Shown: piece by piece, positions 1-11,600 of the stretch | How the letters are laid out: every line of letters starts with the position of its first letter | Position numbering within the stretch: position 1 is the first letter of the stretch | From: Nitrospira sp. ND1 | GTDB taxonomy: Bacteria; Nitrospirota; Nitrospiria; Nitrospirales; Nitrospiraceae | NCBI RefSeq assembly: GCF_900170025.1 | Contig: NZ_FWEX01000005.1 | Span: 109,073-173,072, forward strand | Length of the DNA stretch: 64,000 nucleotides | Reading direction: 5' to 3' | Translations under genes and position numbers: made by a program | The notes under the pieces: generated by a model | Told to the model about the DNA's origin: nothing | Seen by the model: the letters and a program-made list of their open reading frames with translations, nothing else | Database searches by the model: none

Positions 1-761
1 AACAGGTCCAACCGGTGAAGCCCCAGCCCGTCGTCCGGCCGATCCAGCCGACCCGCGAAGTGCAGCCGGTTCAACATATCCAGCCGGTTCAGGAGAGCAT
101 GCCCGTGCAAACCGCTCAGGCCATTCAAGAGGTCAACCGCACGGTCCAGGAGCCGGTAGAGACTGTGGTTGAACCGGTGCAAGCCATGATGCGGACTGAA
201 GCCGCCGTCGAGCAGGTCGCCGTCGTGGAACAACAGACTCCGGCTGTCCAGCAAACGCCCACCGCAGCGCCGGTGATGCGCCAGGCCGAACCCGTGACGC
301 AGGTGGCCACCGTCGTGAGCGACGCCCCCGCGGTCGAAGCGGCACCCGCACCCGTAGAGGCTCCACAACAGGTGGAACAGGCGATCGTTCAGCGGCCGGT
401 AGAAACCGTGCAGCACCGGATCATTCAACAGCGAACGGTGCGAGGCCGTCCGGAGGCGCAGGCTGACTTCGGTTGGCTGGCGCAGAGTATTTTTTCCTCG
501 GTCGACCCGCACAAACGCTATCCGGCCGAGGCTAAACGGAACCGTTGGAAAGGCCGCGTCATTCTGAAACTCACCGTCGAACAACGCGGAGGCGCGATCC
601 ATTTGCTCGAATTGGTATTAAAGGAGAGTTCGGGGCACGCGGCGTTGGATCGTCACACAGTCGACATGGTGCGGACTGTCTTTCCGCTTCAGGTCAAGCA
701 TCACATCGCACGAGCAGCAATCGACGTCGATATCCCGATTACATATCAATTGGCAAATTAA
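1..761 (+). CDS. TonB-family protein, 5' end outside window
   Basis: The reading frame is open to the left edge, so the true start lies outside; the first in-window GTG at 15 is probably internal. Roughly the first 130 visible residues are rich in Pro, Gln and Val with repeated PVQ/QPV units, like the rigid periplasm-spanning linker of TonB. The last 95 or so residues (from about FSSVDPHKRYPAEAKRNRW) match the TonB C-terminal fold: P-x-x-A then G-x-V-x-L followed by a conserved beta-rich tail. TonB couples the proton-motive force to outer-membrane siderophore receptors. That suits the siderophore cluster downstream, but no receptor gene is visible. The N-terminal membrane anchor would be outside the window. 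Confidence 0.75.
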   Translation, partial: QVQPVKPQPVVRPIQPTREVQPVQHIQPVQESMPVQTAQAIQEVNRTVQEPVETVVEPVQAMMRTEAAVEQVAVVEQQTPAVQQTPTAAPVMRQAEPVTQVATVVSDAPAVEAAPAPVEAPQQVEQAIVQRPVETVQHRIIQQRTVRGRPEAQADFGWLAQSIFSSVDPHKRYPAEAKRNRWKGRVILKLTVEQRGGAIHLLELVLKESSGHAALDRHTVDMVRTVFPLQVKHHIARAAIDVDIPITYQLAN

Positions 762-797
762 TTATTTCCCCTAGATTTTGACCAACAGGAGGGATTC

Positions 798-1253
798 ATG
801 TTGTCACGCCGCCATCTCTTACAATCGGCCCTAGTTGTCACCGCCGCTGTCGCCGCCTCTCTTTCTTGGAACGCACCGTCCGCCTCCGCCCAGCAGAACG
901 GCGACAAACCGTTTCACGCCCTCGTAACCGATGCGAAAGACATGCAAACCGACCTGAAGAATGTACTGTTCTATTGGGAAGAAAAGGTGAGCGAGACCTC
1001 GTTCATCCCCCACGAGTTGAAGCACCTGCCGGTGAAACGCGGCACCGCCACGGTCAACATCAAGTTCGACGGCGTCAAACAGGTCGAGGTGACTCCCGGA
1101 GCGGACAAGGCGCTGCCAACGCTCCACATCACCTTGACCAACGGCAAGACGGGCGACTTTCCGCTGGCGATCGACGGCAGCTTCAAAGGCGACTCGGATT
1201 TCGGCCAAGTTGAGCTGCCGGTCCACGGTCTCAAGAAGCTCGAGTTTAAGTAA
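798..1253 (+). CDS. Small exported protein, function unknown
   Basis: 151 aa. The start is supported by a strong Shine-Dalgarno (CAGGAGGG) 7 nt upstream. The N-terminus MLSRRHLLQSALVV... is a signal sequence with a twin-arginine pair, a hydrophobic stretch and an ASA cleavage site near residue 31, so the protein is probably periplasmic. The mature part (about 120 aa) is polar, without Cys clusters or a recognisable catalytic motif, and looks beta-rich. It lies 36 nt after the TonB-like gene and 41 nt before the membrane-fusion gene on the same strand, so co-transcription is likely. I do not recognise the family. Confidence 0.6.
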   Translation: MLSRRHLLQSALVVTAAVAASLSWNAPSASAQQNGDKPFHALVTDAKDMQTDLKNVLFYWEEKVSETSFIPHELKHLPVKRGTATVNIKFDGVKQVEVTPGADKALPTLHITLTNGKTGDFPLAIDGSFKGDSDFGQVELPVHGLKKLEFK

Positions 1254-1294
1254 ACAGCACCGGGGCCCCCTCCCGATCATCCGTCGGGAGCCGC

Positions 1295-2416
1295 GTGAGG
1301 CCGAATGAACAGGAGCCAGGACCAGCAGCACCGCTCATGACGCTCCGTCGTACCACCTACCTCGTTATCTTCACGCTGCTCGCACTCTCCGCGATGCTCG
1401 CCGTGAAGTGGACCGTGCTGACTCCGGTTCCTGCCTCGGAAGTGACGGGAACCGTGCCGGCAGGGACGGCCGTCGTGCTCGCCCCGGTCACCACCGAGGC
1501 GATCCGGCACACGATCAAAGCCGTCGGCTCCTTGCGGGCCAATGAGAGCATTATGATCCGTCCGGAGATCGCGGGGCGAATCCGTCAGGTCTGGTTTCAA
1601 GAAGGTCAGGCGGTGGAGAAAGACCAGCTGCTCATCGAAATGGACGATTCGGAACTCCAGGCGCAACTGGCTCAAGCCGCGGCGCAACTCAAAGTCAGCC
1701 GACTCACCTACGAACGGCTCAAACGACTCGACCTCGACGGAAAGCGGTACGTGACGAAACAGCAACTCGATGAAGTGGCCGGCGCGCTGCAAGTCTCTCA
1801 AGCCAACCACGCGCTTTATGTGACCAGACTGGCCAAGACGAAAATTCGGGTCCCCTTCACCGGCGTCACCGGCATCCGGCGCGTCTCCCCCGGCGACTTC
1901 GTCGGTGCCGGCCGGGATCTCGTGAACCTGGAAGATCTCGACACCTTGAAGATCGATTTCAAGGTGCCGGAAACCATGCTGCGCCATCTGGCGCCGGGTC
2001 AGTCCCTCGAACTGACCACGGACGCCTATCCGGGGAACACGTTCCATGGCACGGTCTACGTGATCGATCCTCAGGTCGACCCGAGCACGAGGTCCGTGCA
2101 GGTGCGGGCGAGAATTCCGAATCCACAGCTGCGGCTCAGACCCGGCATGTTCGCGCAAGTGCTCCTCACGTTCGGACAGGAAGAGCGGGCGCTGCTGATT
2201 CCAGAAGAGGCCGTCATGCCGAAACAGGACAAGGCCTACGTCTACCTCGCCCAAGACGGAACCGCCCAACAGCGAGAGGTCACGCTGGGCACCCGCTCCA
2301 GGGGCTTCGTGCAAGTGCTGGACGGACTCACGGAACAGGATACGGTGGTCCGGGTCGGCCACCACAAGCTGCAGAACGGCGATTCCATTCTGGCCCTATC
2401 CTCGTCGCCTCACTAA
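1295..2416 (+). CDS. RND efflux membrane-fusion protein
   Basis: 373 aa periplasmic adaptor of the HlyD/AcrA class. One transmembrane anchor lies at about residues 20-40. It is followed by the split lipoyl segments (VRPEIAGRIRQVWFQEGQAVEKDQLL and IRVPFTGVTGIRRVSPGDFV regions), a short alpha-hairpin, a beta-barrel and a membrane-proximal domain. The GTG at 1295 has GGGAG just upstream; an ATG at 1337 is the alternative. It is 22 nt from the RND pump gene and would link that pump to an outer-membrane channel, which is not encoded here. The substrate is unknown; export of the neighbouring lipopeptide is possible but only inferred. Confidence 0.85.
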   Translation: MRPNEQEPGPAAPLMTLRRTTYLVIFTLLALSAMLAVKWTVLTPVPASEVTGTVPAGTAVVLAPVTTEAIRHTIKAVGSLRANESIMIRPEIAGRIRQVWFQEGQAVEKDQLLIEMDDSELQAQLAQAAAQLKVSRLTYERLKRLDLDGKRYVTKQQLDEVAGALQVSQANHALYVTRLAKTKIRVPFTGVTGIRRVSPGDFVGAGRDLVNLEDLDTLKIDFKVPETMLRHLAPGQSLELTTDAYPGNTFHGTVYVIDPQVDPSTRSVQVRARIPNPQLRLRPGMFAQVLLTFGQEERALLIPEEAVMPKQDKAYVYLAQDGTAQQREVTLGTRSRGFVQVLDGLTEQDTVVRVGHHKLQNGDSILALSSSPH

Positions 2417-2438
2417 CGACAACCCATCGGACCTCCCC

Positions 2439-5400
2439 ATGAGACTCTCCGCCCTCTCCATTGAGCGACCCGTCCTCGCCGCCGTTGCGACGCTCCTGCT
2501 GATGCTCTTCGGCCTGCTCTCCTATTCCCGCTTGCCGGTCCGCGAGTATCCCGACACCACCTTCCCCATTGTCTCGGTCATGACCGTGTATCCGAGCGCG
2601 GATGCCCAATTGGTGGAAACGGATATCACCTCGGTGCTGGAGGATGCCCTCAGCGGCGTGGAAGGGCTCCGGACGTTGCGCTCGACCAGTCGTGAGGGAC
2701 TGTCCACGATCGGTCTCGAATTCTCGTTGATGCGCAACCTGGATGCGGCGGCCAACGACGTGCGCGACCGCGTGACGAGAGTTCAATACCTGCTTCCGCA
2801 GGGCATCGAAGCGCCCTTGGTGATGAAGGAGGACAGCGACTCAGACGGCATCATGTGGCTGGCGCTGATCAGCGACCGCCACACCGAGCTGGAAATGACG
2901 GACTTTGCCGAACGCCAGCTGAAGGATCGACTCGCGCCCCTGCCCGGCGTCTCCAGCGTCATGCTCGACGGAGGCCGCCGGTATGCGATGCGGATCTGGC
3001 TGGATCCCGACCGACTCGCCTCGCGGCTCCTCACCGTGCAGGACGTCGAAGACGCGCTCCGGACACAAAACGTCTCCATGCCCACCGGCCGGATCGAAAG
3101 CACCCAGCGGGAGTTCAGTGTGCGCATGGGTGGAGGCCTGGAGAAAGCGGCGCAGTTCAATCAACTGATTCTGGCCTATCGGGACGGCTATCCGGTCCGG
3201 CTGCAGGACGTGGGTGCCGCGGAGATCGGCCCGGAAGACGATCGCAAACTCGTGCGCGTGAACGGCAAACCCGCCATCGGCCTCGGCATCATGAAACAGT
3301 CGAAGGCGAATACGCTCGAAGCGGCACGCGCCGTCAAGCGCACCATCCCGGCCATGGAGGCGTTGCTTCCGGAAGGGATGCAGCTCGTCACGGCGTTCGA
3401 CAGCTCGATCTACATCGAGCGGTCGCTGCACGAAGTGTACGAGGCCGTCGGCCTGTCCGTGCTGCTCGTCGTGCTGGTAGTGTTCCTGTTCCTGCGCAGC
3501 GCCCGCGCCACACTCATCCCCGCCGTCGCCATTCCAGGCTCCATCCTGGGTACCTTCGTGATCATGCAGATGACCGGCAGCTCGATCAATACGATCACCC
3601 TGTTGGGATTCGTGCTGGCCATCGGACTGGTAGTAGACGACGCCATCGTCGTGGTGGAAAACGTCTACCGCCGCATTGAACGGGGGTTGAGCCCGACACA
3701 AGCCGCGATCGAAGGCAGCCGGGAAATCGGGTTTGCGGTCATCTCAACAACCCTGACGCTTGCGGCGGTCTTCTTTCCGATCATTTTTCTGCCCGGTATC
3801 GTCGGTCGCCTGTTTGCCGAACTGGGCATCGCCGTCGCCGGCTCGGTGCTCCTGTCCGGGTTCATCGCCCTCACTCTCACCCCCGCCATGTGCGCGCGGT
3901 TGCTCGGAAAGACTGCGGGAACCGCCTCGCCGTCCCGAGGCTCCGCACTGGATCCTTCGGCTTGGCTCCGCTGGCTCACTCAACGCTATCGCCTCGCCCT
4001 GAAAGTCGCCTTGGAAAGGCCCGCGATCATCCTAGGTGGAGCCGTCCTGTCACTGATCGTCAGCGCCGCCCTCATGTGGGGTCTCCCCAGCGAACTGGCA
4101 CCACTTGAAGATACCGGATGGTTTGCCGTCCACGTCAGTGCGCCGGAAGGCTCTACTCTCGACTACACCGACCGTTACGCCAGGGAAACCGAGAACGCCA
4201 CGGCACGCATTCCCGAAATGGACTCCTACTATACGGTGGTCGCGCGAGGCTGGAGGCCGACCCTGGTGAACCGGGCCGTGACCTGGGTGACGCTCAAGGA
4301 TTGGTCCGATCGCAACCGCGTCCAGCAGGAAATCGTCGATGACGTGCAACCTGCCCTCTCCGCCATCCCCGGCGCCACGGTCTTTGCTCTCAATCCGCCC
4401 CCGTTCAATCAGGAGGACAGCAAAACGCCGGTGCAGTTGGTTATTCGCGGCCCCTCGTACGAGGTGTTGGACAAGATCGTGACACAGATCCGGCATGACC
4501 TCACCGGAAACCAGGAGGTGGTCAATGTCGAGAGCGATTTGGATTTGAACAAACCGGAACTCCGGGTGGAGATCAACCGCGACAAGGCCGCGGACCTGGG
4601 CATTCCGATCGAGACGATCGGCAGGACGTTGGAAGTGTTCCTCGGCGGGAGAAAGGCCTCCCTGTTCATGCGCGAAGGCAAAGAGTATCCCGTCATCATG
4701 CAAACGCGGCCCCATCAACGCGGCACTCGATCGGATATCGACCGACTGCACGTCCGTGGGACCCAGGGGGATTTGATTCCCTTGAGCAATCTCGTCACGC
4801 TGCGGGAAACCGTGGCCCCGAAACAGCTGAACCATTACGAAAAACTGAGGGCCGTCACGATCAGCGCGGGAGTGGGGGCCGATTCGACGCTCAGCCGGTC
4901 CATCGAATCACTCGAACAGACGATCCGCAAGCACCTGCCTCCCGGCGCAACCATCAGTTATGCGGGAGAGACGAAAGAGCTCAAGGAGTCGTCGGGCAAT
5001 CTGCATCTCACGTTTCTCCTGGCCCTGCTCGTCGTCTACCTCATCCTGGCCGCGCAGTTCGAAAGCTTCCGCCACCCGATCACCGTCCTCGTCTCGGTTC
5101 CCCCGGCGCTGGCCGGCGCGCTGTTGGCGCTGCTGCTGTTCCGCGGCACCTTGAACATCTATAGTGAGATCGGGTTGATGATCCTGATCGGCCTCGTCAC
5201 CAAAAACGCCATCCTCATTGTCGAATTTGCCAACCGGCTGTGCCAGGAAGGCAAATCTCCGCGCGCTGCCATCGTCGAGGCCGCCGTGTTGCGCCTGCGG
5301 CCCATCGTCATGACGACATTGTCCACCATTCTGGCCGCGCTGCCCCTGGCGCTGGCGACGGGCGCCGGCGCAGCCGGGCGCTGGCACATCGGCCTGGTCG

Positions 5401-5555
5401 TGATCAACGGGCTCGTCCTCTCAACGCTCCTCACCCTCTTCCTGGTGCCGGTGGTCTACCTCCTTTTTGCCAGGACTGCTCCGGTCCGACAGTCCGCAGC
5501 GGTGCCTGAGCCATTCTCGGAAGTCCTGCCGCGTCACTCGCCTTCACAAGGCTGA
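2439..5555 (+). CDS. RND efflux transporter, HAE1 type
   Basis: 1038 aa, full length for the AcrB/MexB superfamily. It starts with the usual first helix (LSIERPVLAAVATLLLMLFG). It shows two periplasmic loops and two sets of membrane helices, the proton-relay pair in VVDDAIVVVEN (about residues 399-409) and the matching Lys in GLVTKNAILIVEFAN of the second half. It forms an operon with the upstream membrane-fusion gene. It faces the NRPS operon convergently, 144 nt away. Substrate not deducible from sequence. Confidence 0.9.
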   Translation: MRLSALSIERPVLAAVATLLLMLFGLLSYSRLPVREYPDTTFPIVSVMTVYPSADAQLVETDITSVLEDALSGVEGLRTLRSTSREGLSTIGLEFSLMRNLDAAANDVRDRVTRVQYLLPQGIEAPLVMKEDSDSDGIMWLALISDRHTELEMTDFAERQLKDRLAPLPGVSSVMLDGGRRYAMRIWLDPDRLASRLLTVQDVEDALRTQNVSMPTGRIESTQREFSVRMGGGLEKAAQFNQLILAYRDGYPVRLQDVGAAEIGPEDDRKLVRVNGKPAIGLGIMKQSKANTLEAARAVKRTIPAMEALLPEGMQLVTAFDSSIYIERSLHEVYEAVGLSVLLVVLVVFLFLRSARATLIPAVAIPGSILGTFVIMQMTGSSINTITLLGFVLAIGLVVDDAIVVVENVYRRIERGLSPTQAAIEGSREIGFAVISTTLTLAAVFFPIIFLPGIVGRLFAELGIAVAGSVLLSGFIALTLTPAMCARLLGKTAGTASPSRGSALDPSAWLRWLTQRYRLALKVALERPAIILGGAVLSLIVSAALMWGLPSELAPLEDTGWFAVHVSAPEGSTLDYTDRYARETENATARIPEMDSYYTVVARGWRPTLVNRAVTWVTLKDWSDRNRVQQEIVDDVQPALSAIPGATVFALNPPPFNQEDSKTPVQLVIRGPSYEVLDKIVTQIRHDLTGNQEVVNVESDLDLNKPELRVEINRDKAADLGIPIETIGRTLEVFLGGRKASLFMREGKEYPVIMQTRPHQRGTRSDIDRLHVRGTQGDLIPLSNLVTLRETVAPKQLNHYEKLRAVTISAGVGADSTLSRSIESLEQTIRKHLPPGATISYAGETKELKESSGNLHLTFLLALLVVYLILAAQFESFRHPITVLVSVPPALAGALLALLLFRGTLNIYSEIGLMILIGLVTKNAILIVEFANRLCQEGKSPRAAIVEAAVLRLRPIVMTTLSTILAALPLALATGAGAAGRWHIGLVVINGLVLSTLLTLFLVPVVYLLFARTAPVRQSAAVPEPFSEVLPRHSPSQG

Positions 5556-5613
5556 CAGCGACGGCCACTGCAGGGCCGGACTGATGTCTTCAGGATAAAA
5601 TCGTGAAAGTTCG

Positions 5614-5640
5614 GGAAGACGGAGGGTCAAAGAGTCTTCC
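5614..5640. terminator. Possible bidirectional terminator between convergent genes
   Basis: GGAAGAC and GTCTTCC form a 7-bp stem around a 13-nt loop in the 144-nt gap between the convergent RND and NRPS genes. There is no clear T-run on either side, so this is a weak candidate. Confidence 0.3.
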
Positions 5641-5699
5641 GGCTTAATGGCCGCAAGAACGGCAGGAAACCCGCTTCGAGACAGAGCCGTCGGTGTTCG

Positions 5700-8600
5700 T
5701 TATGCCGACGGCGCGCGAATGCCGGCGAGCTTGTCCCCGATCCGCTGGTGTGCGTGGATGCTGTAGACGGCGTCCACGTGATCTCCGACCACCGTATCCA
5801 CCGACACGAGACCCGTTGTATGGGCCGACCAGTCGACCGGGCCCTTGCCGTGTTTCGCCAAGGTGCTCGTCGTCCACCAGACGTGGATCGGCGCCTGAAT
5901 CGGATTGAAGCGGGTCACGGTCACGAATCGTGCAGCCTCCCTCGCCAGGGCATAACCGAGCTTCAAAGAGCCGATCGAGGCCTCAGCTTCCTCATCGGAA
6001 AGAAAGTTTCGTTCCCTCGCCCATTGGATGGCGTACTCCAGGCGGTTGTCGTCCGCCAGTGACGCCAGATGCTGCTGGAGCGCCTCTCGTTCGTGCTGAG
6101 GGATCGACTCGAAGTCGCCCCTCCGGTCCCGCCGTATATAGGTCATCAACTCCTCGACAGGCGTTGCGTCACCGGCCGCATAGACGGCCTGGTCCGGTTG
6201 CGTGTCCAACAGACCGAGAAACGCGACCGAGTCCCCGCCCTGCTCCAGCAGTCGCGCCACCGCCAAGGCAAGGACCCCGCCGTTCGACCAGCCCAGGAGA
6301 TGATAAGGTCCCTGCCGTTGACGCTCACGAATCAGCCGGGCCTGTTGTTCGGCGAGCTGGTGAATGGAGACATCCTGCCAACGCATGGTGAAGAGATGGC
6401 TCAACGACAATCCATAGACGGGACGTTCATCCGCCATCGAGAGCGCGAGCGGGCGGTAGGCCTGAACATGCGTGCCGGTCGGGTCAAAGCAAAACAGCGG
6501 CGGCGCGTTGCGTCCTTTGCGCAGCACGAGGATCTCCGGCGAGGTGTCACGACGCTCCCCTTCGAGGTGCTCAGCCAAAGTCGCCAGCGTGGGAAACTGG
6601 AACAACTCCATCAAGGCCAGCGGTCGATCGACGACTTTCTGGATGCGGGCGATCAGCTGGACGGCGAGAAGGGAATGTCCGCCTAAATCGAAAAAATTAT
6701 CATGGAGGCCGATCCGGCCGACAGCCAGCACCTCGCTCCACATCACGGCCAACTGGCGCTGCAACGGCGTTGCTGGAGCCACATACGATTGCCGGCTGAC
6801 GCCCGACCAGTCCGGCGCAGGTAAGGCCCCTCGATCCACCTTGCCACCCGGTGTCCGCGGCAGCTCGGTCAGCGGGAGGATCAGGAAAGGGAGCATATAA
6901 TCCGGCAGGGTCGAGGCGAGCCAGCGACGGAGGTCCGGCTCGTCGAACTGTGCGTCCTCTCGAACCACGACATAGGCCACAAGCCTGGTCCGTCCCTCGG
7001 CATCTTCCCGTGGAACGACGAGACCGTCTCGCACATCCGGGTGCCGGCGCAACCGCTCTTCGATCTCCCCCGGTTCGATACGGAACCCGCGCAGTTTGAC
7101 TTGATCGTCAAAACGGCCATGGAATTCGATGGTGCCGTCGCTCCTGACCAATGCTCGATCTCCCGTCCTGTACAGTCTTGCGCCGGGCCGTCCCCCGAAG
7201 GGGTCGGGAATGAACAGGCCGGCGGTCCGTTCCGGATCGTCGAGATAGCCGCGGCCCAGCGTCTCGCCCCCGATATACACTTCGCCGGGCACGTCAAACG
7301 GCACCGGCTCGAGGTGCCGGTCGAGGACGTACATCGACCGGCCCGGCAACGGCCTTCCGATCGGAACCGTATGAAGGGCAAATTCTTCCACTGACAGCGG
7401 AGGCTCATACAGGCTCGCGGTAATGATCGTTTCCGTCGGACCATAGGCATTCAACCACCGTACATTCCTGCCGACCTGTCGTCGCCATCGATTCAGATCC
7501 GATGATGCCACCGGCTCGTTCCCCACGATCAGCAGGCGCACACGTGAGGGCACGGAGCAATCGGCTTGCTCGAACGCGTCCACCCACTGGTGCCAGTAAG
7601 AGGCCGGTAACCCTGCGACCGTGACGTGCCGGCGATCGAGAAAGTCCAGGAATGCCGGGATGGAATCGAAGAGACGACAGGGTTGCAGCACCACTGCAGC
7701 CCCCGAGATCAAGGTCGTCCACAATTCTTCTGAGGCCACGTCAAAGCTGACGGCCGCGAATTGCAGCACCCGGTCCGACGGGACGAACTCATAGGCAGCC
7801 CCAGCAGCAAGGATATGCTGAGACAGGGCTCCATGGGAGACCACGACGCCTTTCGGTTTGCCGGTCGAGCCGGATGTGTAGATCACATAGGCGGCTTGGT
7901 CCGCCGAAATCGGCCTGTCGAGGTTCTCCCCGCTCAGTGTTTCCAACTCTGCATTCAGTCGGTCGAGCGACAATACCGGAACAGGGAATGTATCGGGGTC
8001 AGGCGTGGCGGTCCCTTGCGTGAGGACCAGATCCACGCCCGCATCGACTGCCAGAGTGTGTTGCCGCCCGGCCGGGTACGTCGGATCGATCGGCACATAG
8101 GCACCGCCCGCCTTCATGATCCCGAGTAAGGCAACGACCATGTCGAACGAACGCTCCAGACAAATCCCGACCCGCCGTTCCGACTCCACGCCTCGACTGC
8201 GAAGCCATCGCGCCAGGCGGTTACTCTTGTCGTTCAGGTCCCGATAGGACACCACATGGTCTTGCAACACCAGGGCCGGCGCATCCGGCGTCTGCGCCGC
8301 CCGACGTTCGATGAGCGCCGGCAGGGACTGCGACGGACCACTCGACGCATGCGTCCGGTTCACCGTCAGCACCGCTTGTCGCTCCTGCGCGCTCAGCAGA
8401 TGGATCGAGCCTACTCCGATTCGCATGTCCCCCGTCATTCCTGCCAACACCTGCTGATAGCGGTCCAACAGGCGTTCGATAGTCGACGCCACGAAGAGGT
8501 CGCTGTTGTATTCCATCGCGACGAGCAGCCGGCCGTCTTGATCCTGAACCGTCATCGATAGGTCAAACTTGGCAGTCGTGGTATCGATCTCGATCGGCTG

Positions 8601-11600
8601 AAACTCCAAGCCCTGGATGTTCAATTCTGAGACTGGGGCGTTCTGCAGGTCGAACATCACCTGAAAGACCGGCGACCGGCTGACATCGCGCTTCGGTTGC
8701 AATGCATCCACGAGCTTTTCGAACGGCATGTCTTGATGGGCGTAGGCGTCCAGACAGGCTTCACGCACGTTGGCCAGCACGTCGGCCATGCTGGAATGTC
8801 CGAACACCTTGGTTCGTATCGCCAGCGTGTTGACGAAGAACCCGATGAGGCCTTCGGTTTCCTTCCTGGTCCGGTTGGCGATGGGCGTCCCGACGATGAG
8901 GTCGGTCTGTCCTGTCATGCGGGCCAACAGGATGAAGAAGGCGCTCAACAGCGTCATATACAACGTGGCGCCCATTTTGCGGCTCAACGCCGAAACTTTC
9001 ACCGAAAGCTCCGCCGGGATGGTGACGCTCGCCATCGCGCCTCGCGATGTTTGCAGGGCAGGTCTGGGCCTGTCAGTCGGCAATTCCATGACCGGCAGAT
9101 CGCCACCCAGCGATGTCCGCCAAAACTCCAACTCCCGCTTGAGGACGGTCCCGCTCAACCAGGCACGTTGCCACTGGGAAAAATCTCCATACTGCAGAAG
9201 CAGGTCGGACAGTGACGAGGCCCGCCCGGCCGCAAAGGCGTCGTAGAGCGCCGTCACTTCCTTCACCAGCACATGGGCGGACCAGGCGTCCGACACGATA
9301 TGGTGCAACGTGAGCAACAACACCTGTTCGTTCGGCTGGAGGCGGATGAGACTGACCCGCAGGAGCGGCCCGTATCGGAGATCGAATGGACGCTGAGACT
9401 CGACGCCGGCCAACCTGACGGCAGCCTGGTCACGCGCTTCGACAGGAAGATGTTGCAGGTCGATCACCGTCACGGTCAGCGTCAGAGAGGAAGCGACCAC
9501 CTGCACCGGCACTCCATTGAGACTTTGAAACGTCGTACGCAACGATTCATGGCGCCGGACGACTTCGTTGAAACTCCGTTCCAGGGCTGCGACATCGAGC
9601 GGTCCGGTGACGCGCAAGGCGATGGGAATGTTGTAGGCCACGCCCTCCGGATCCAACTGCGCCAGCACCCACAAGCGTTCTTGTGCGAAGGAAAGCGGGA
9701 GCGAACCGGTTCGCGGCCGGGGCTGCATGGGAGGCGGTTGGTCGCCCCCCGCGATCCCCTTGGCCGCGTCGATCACCCGGGCTAATTGCGCGATGTTGGG
9801 CGCCTCAAAGACGGTCCGCAGAGGCAGATCCACGCGAAACGCCTGCCGCAGCCGCGACATGACCTGCGTGGCCAGGAGCGAATGGCCGCCCAAGTCGAAG
9901 AAATTGTCATGGATGCCGATCCCCTCTCGTTTCAACACCTCACTCCAGATGGCGGCCAGGATCTCTTCCGTGGCCGTTCCGGGAGCCACGAACCGTATCG
10001 TTTCGCTCCCCTCGCGGTCCGGCTCCGGTAGGGCGCGCCGATCGACCTTGCCGTTTGCCGTCAACGGCAACGCCGGCAGAGAGCTCACCGCCGTCGGAAC
10101 CATGTAGTCCGGCAGGTGCGAGCGGAGAAAGTCCTGGATCGCCTGCCTGTCCGGCTCCGCCCCCCGCGCCACGAGGTATGCAGCCAGATACAGCTCCGCA
10201 TTCCCGTCCTCCCGTGCCGTCACCACGGCATCCTGTACCGCAGGATGCTGTCGCAGCACCGATTCGATTTCGCCGAGTTCGATCCGAAACCCGCGGATCT
10301 TGACCTGGTGGTCCACCCGCCCCAGGAATTCGATCGAGCCGTCCGGCAAACGTCTCGCGAGGTCGCCGGTTCGGTACAGGCGTGCGCCGGGTTGCAACGC
10401 ATGGGGGTTGGGCAGGAACCGTTCGGCCGTGCGATCCGGTTGCTCCCAGTAGCCGCGCGCGACACCCGCACCGCCCAGATACAGCTCTCCCGCTGCGCCG
10501 ACGGGCACCGGCTCCTGCCGTGCGTCCAGGATGTAGGCTTCGAGGTTGTCGATGGGACGGCCGATGGGTACCGTGCGGGCGAGAGGCGCATGCTCGTTGT
10601 CGCTCACGACCGTGGTCAAGGCGCCGACGGTGGTCTCTGTCGGGCCATAATGGTTGATGACGATGCAGGCCGCTTGCCGCCGCACCTGCTCGACCAAGTC
10701 CCACGACAGCGCTTCACCGCCGAACAGGAGAAACTTTCGTGGCCACAAGGCCTGCCCGTCGGCAGTGGCCACGAGGGCCTTGAAATGCGACGGCACGATT
10801 TTCAACACGTCGATGGGATGCTCCGAGAGATAGGAGGCGAACAACCGACCATCCGTCGCGGTCTCGTAGTTGATGACATGGAGACAACCGCCGGAGGTCA
10901 GGGCGGGAAAAATCGCCGTATGTCCCAAATCGGCGCTCAAGGTGGAGACGGTGGCAAACTGCAAGGGTTCCCGAAGATCCAGCTGTCGCAATATGGCCAA
11001 GGTGTAGTTGGCGAGGTTACGATGGGAGACGGCAACACCCTTGGGCTGACCGGTCGAGCCGGACGTGTAGATAACGTAAGCCAGGTCGTCCGGCGAACGC
11101 GCCAGATTGAGATTGCCGTCAGGCTCGTTCGCAACAGCCTCGCCGACGTCCAAGATCACGCCGTCGAAGAGCGGCCGGGCCTGCTCGGATACACTCTGCG
11201 TCACGAGAAGCCTGGCGCCGCTTTGCGCCATTTGCGGCGCGAGCCGCACAGCCGCATGCGCCGGATCGATCGGCACATAGGCTGCACCGGCCTTCAGCAC
11301 CCCCAACATGGCGACGATCATGTCGGCAGACCGATCGAGACAGAGGCCGACCCGGTCGCCGGGTTGCAGGCCGCGCCGCCTCAGCCCATGCGCCACCTGG
11401 TTCGCCTGCCGGTTCAGGTCGTCGTAGGACAACCGTCGCTCACCGGCGACGAGGGCGGGAGATGACGGCCGCCGCGCTGCCTGCGCTTCGATTAAACGGT
11501 GCATCGGAAAAGAAGGGCCTAGCGGTCTGGCCGTCTGGTTCAACTCTCGCGTCAGCCTGGTCCGCTCCCGAGTCCCTACGATGTCCAAGTCGTCGATCGC

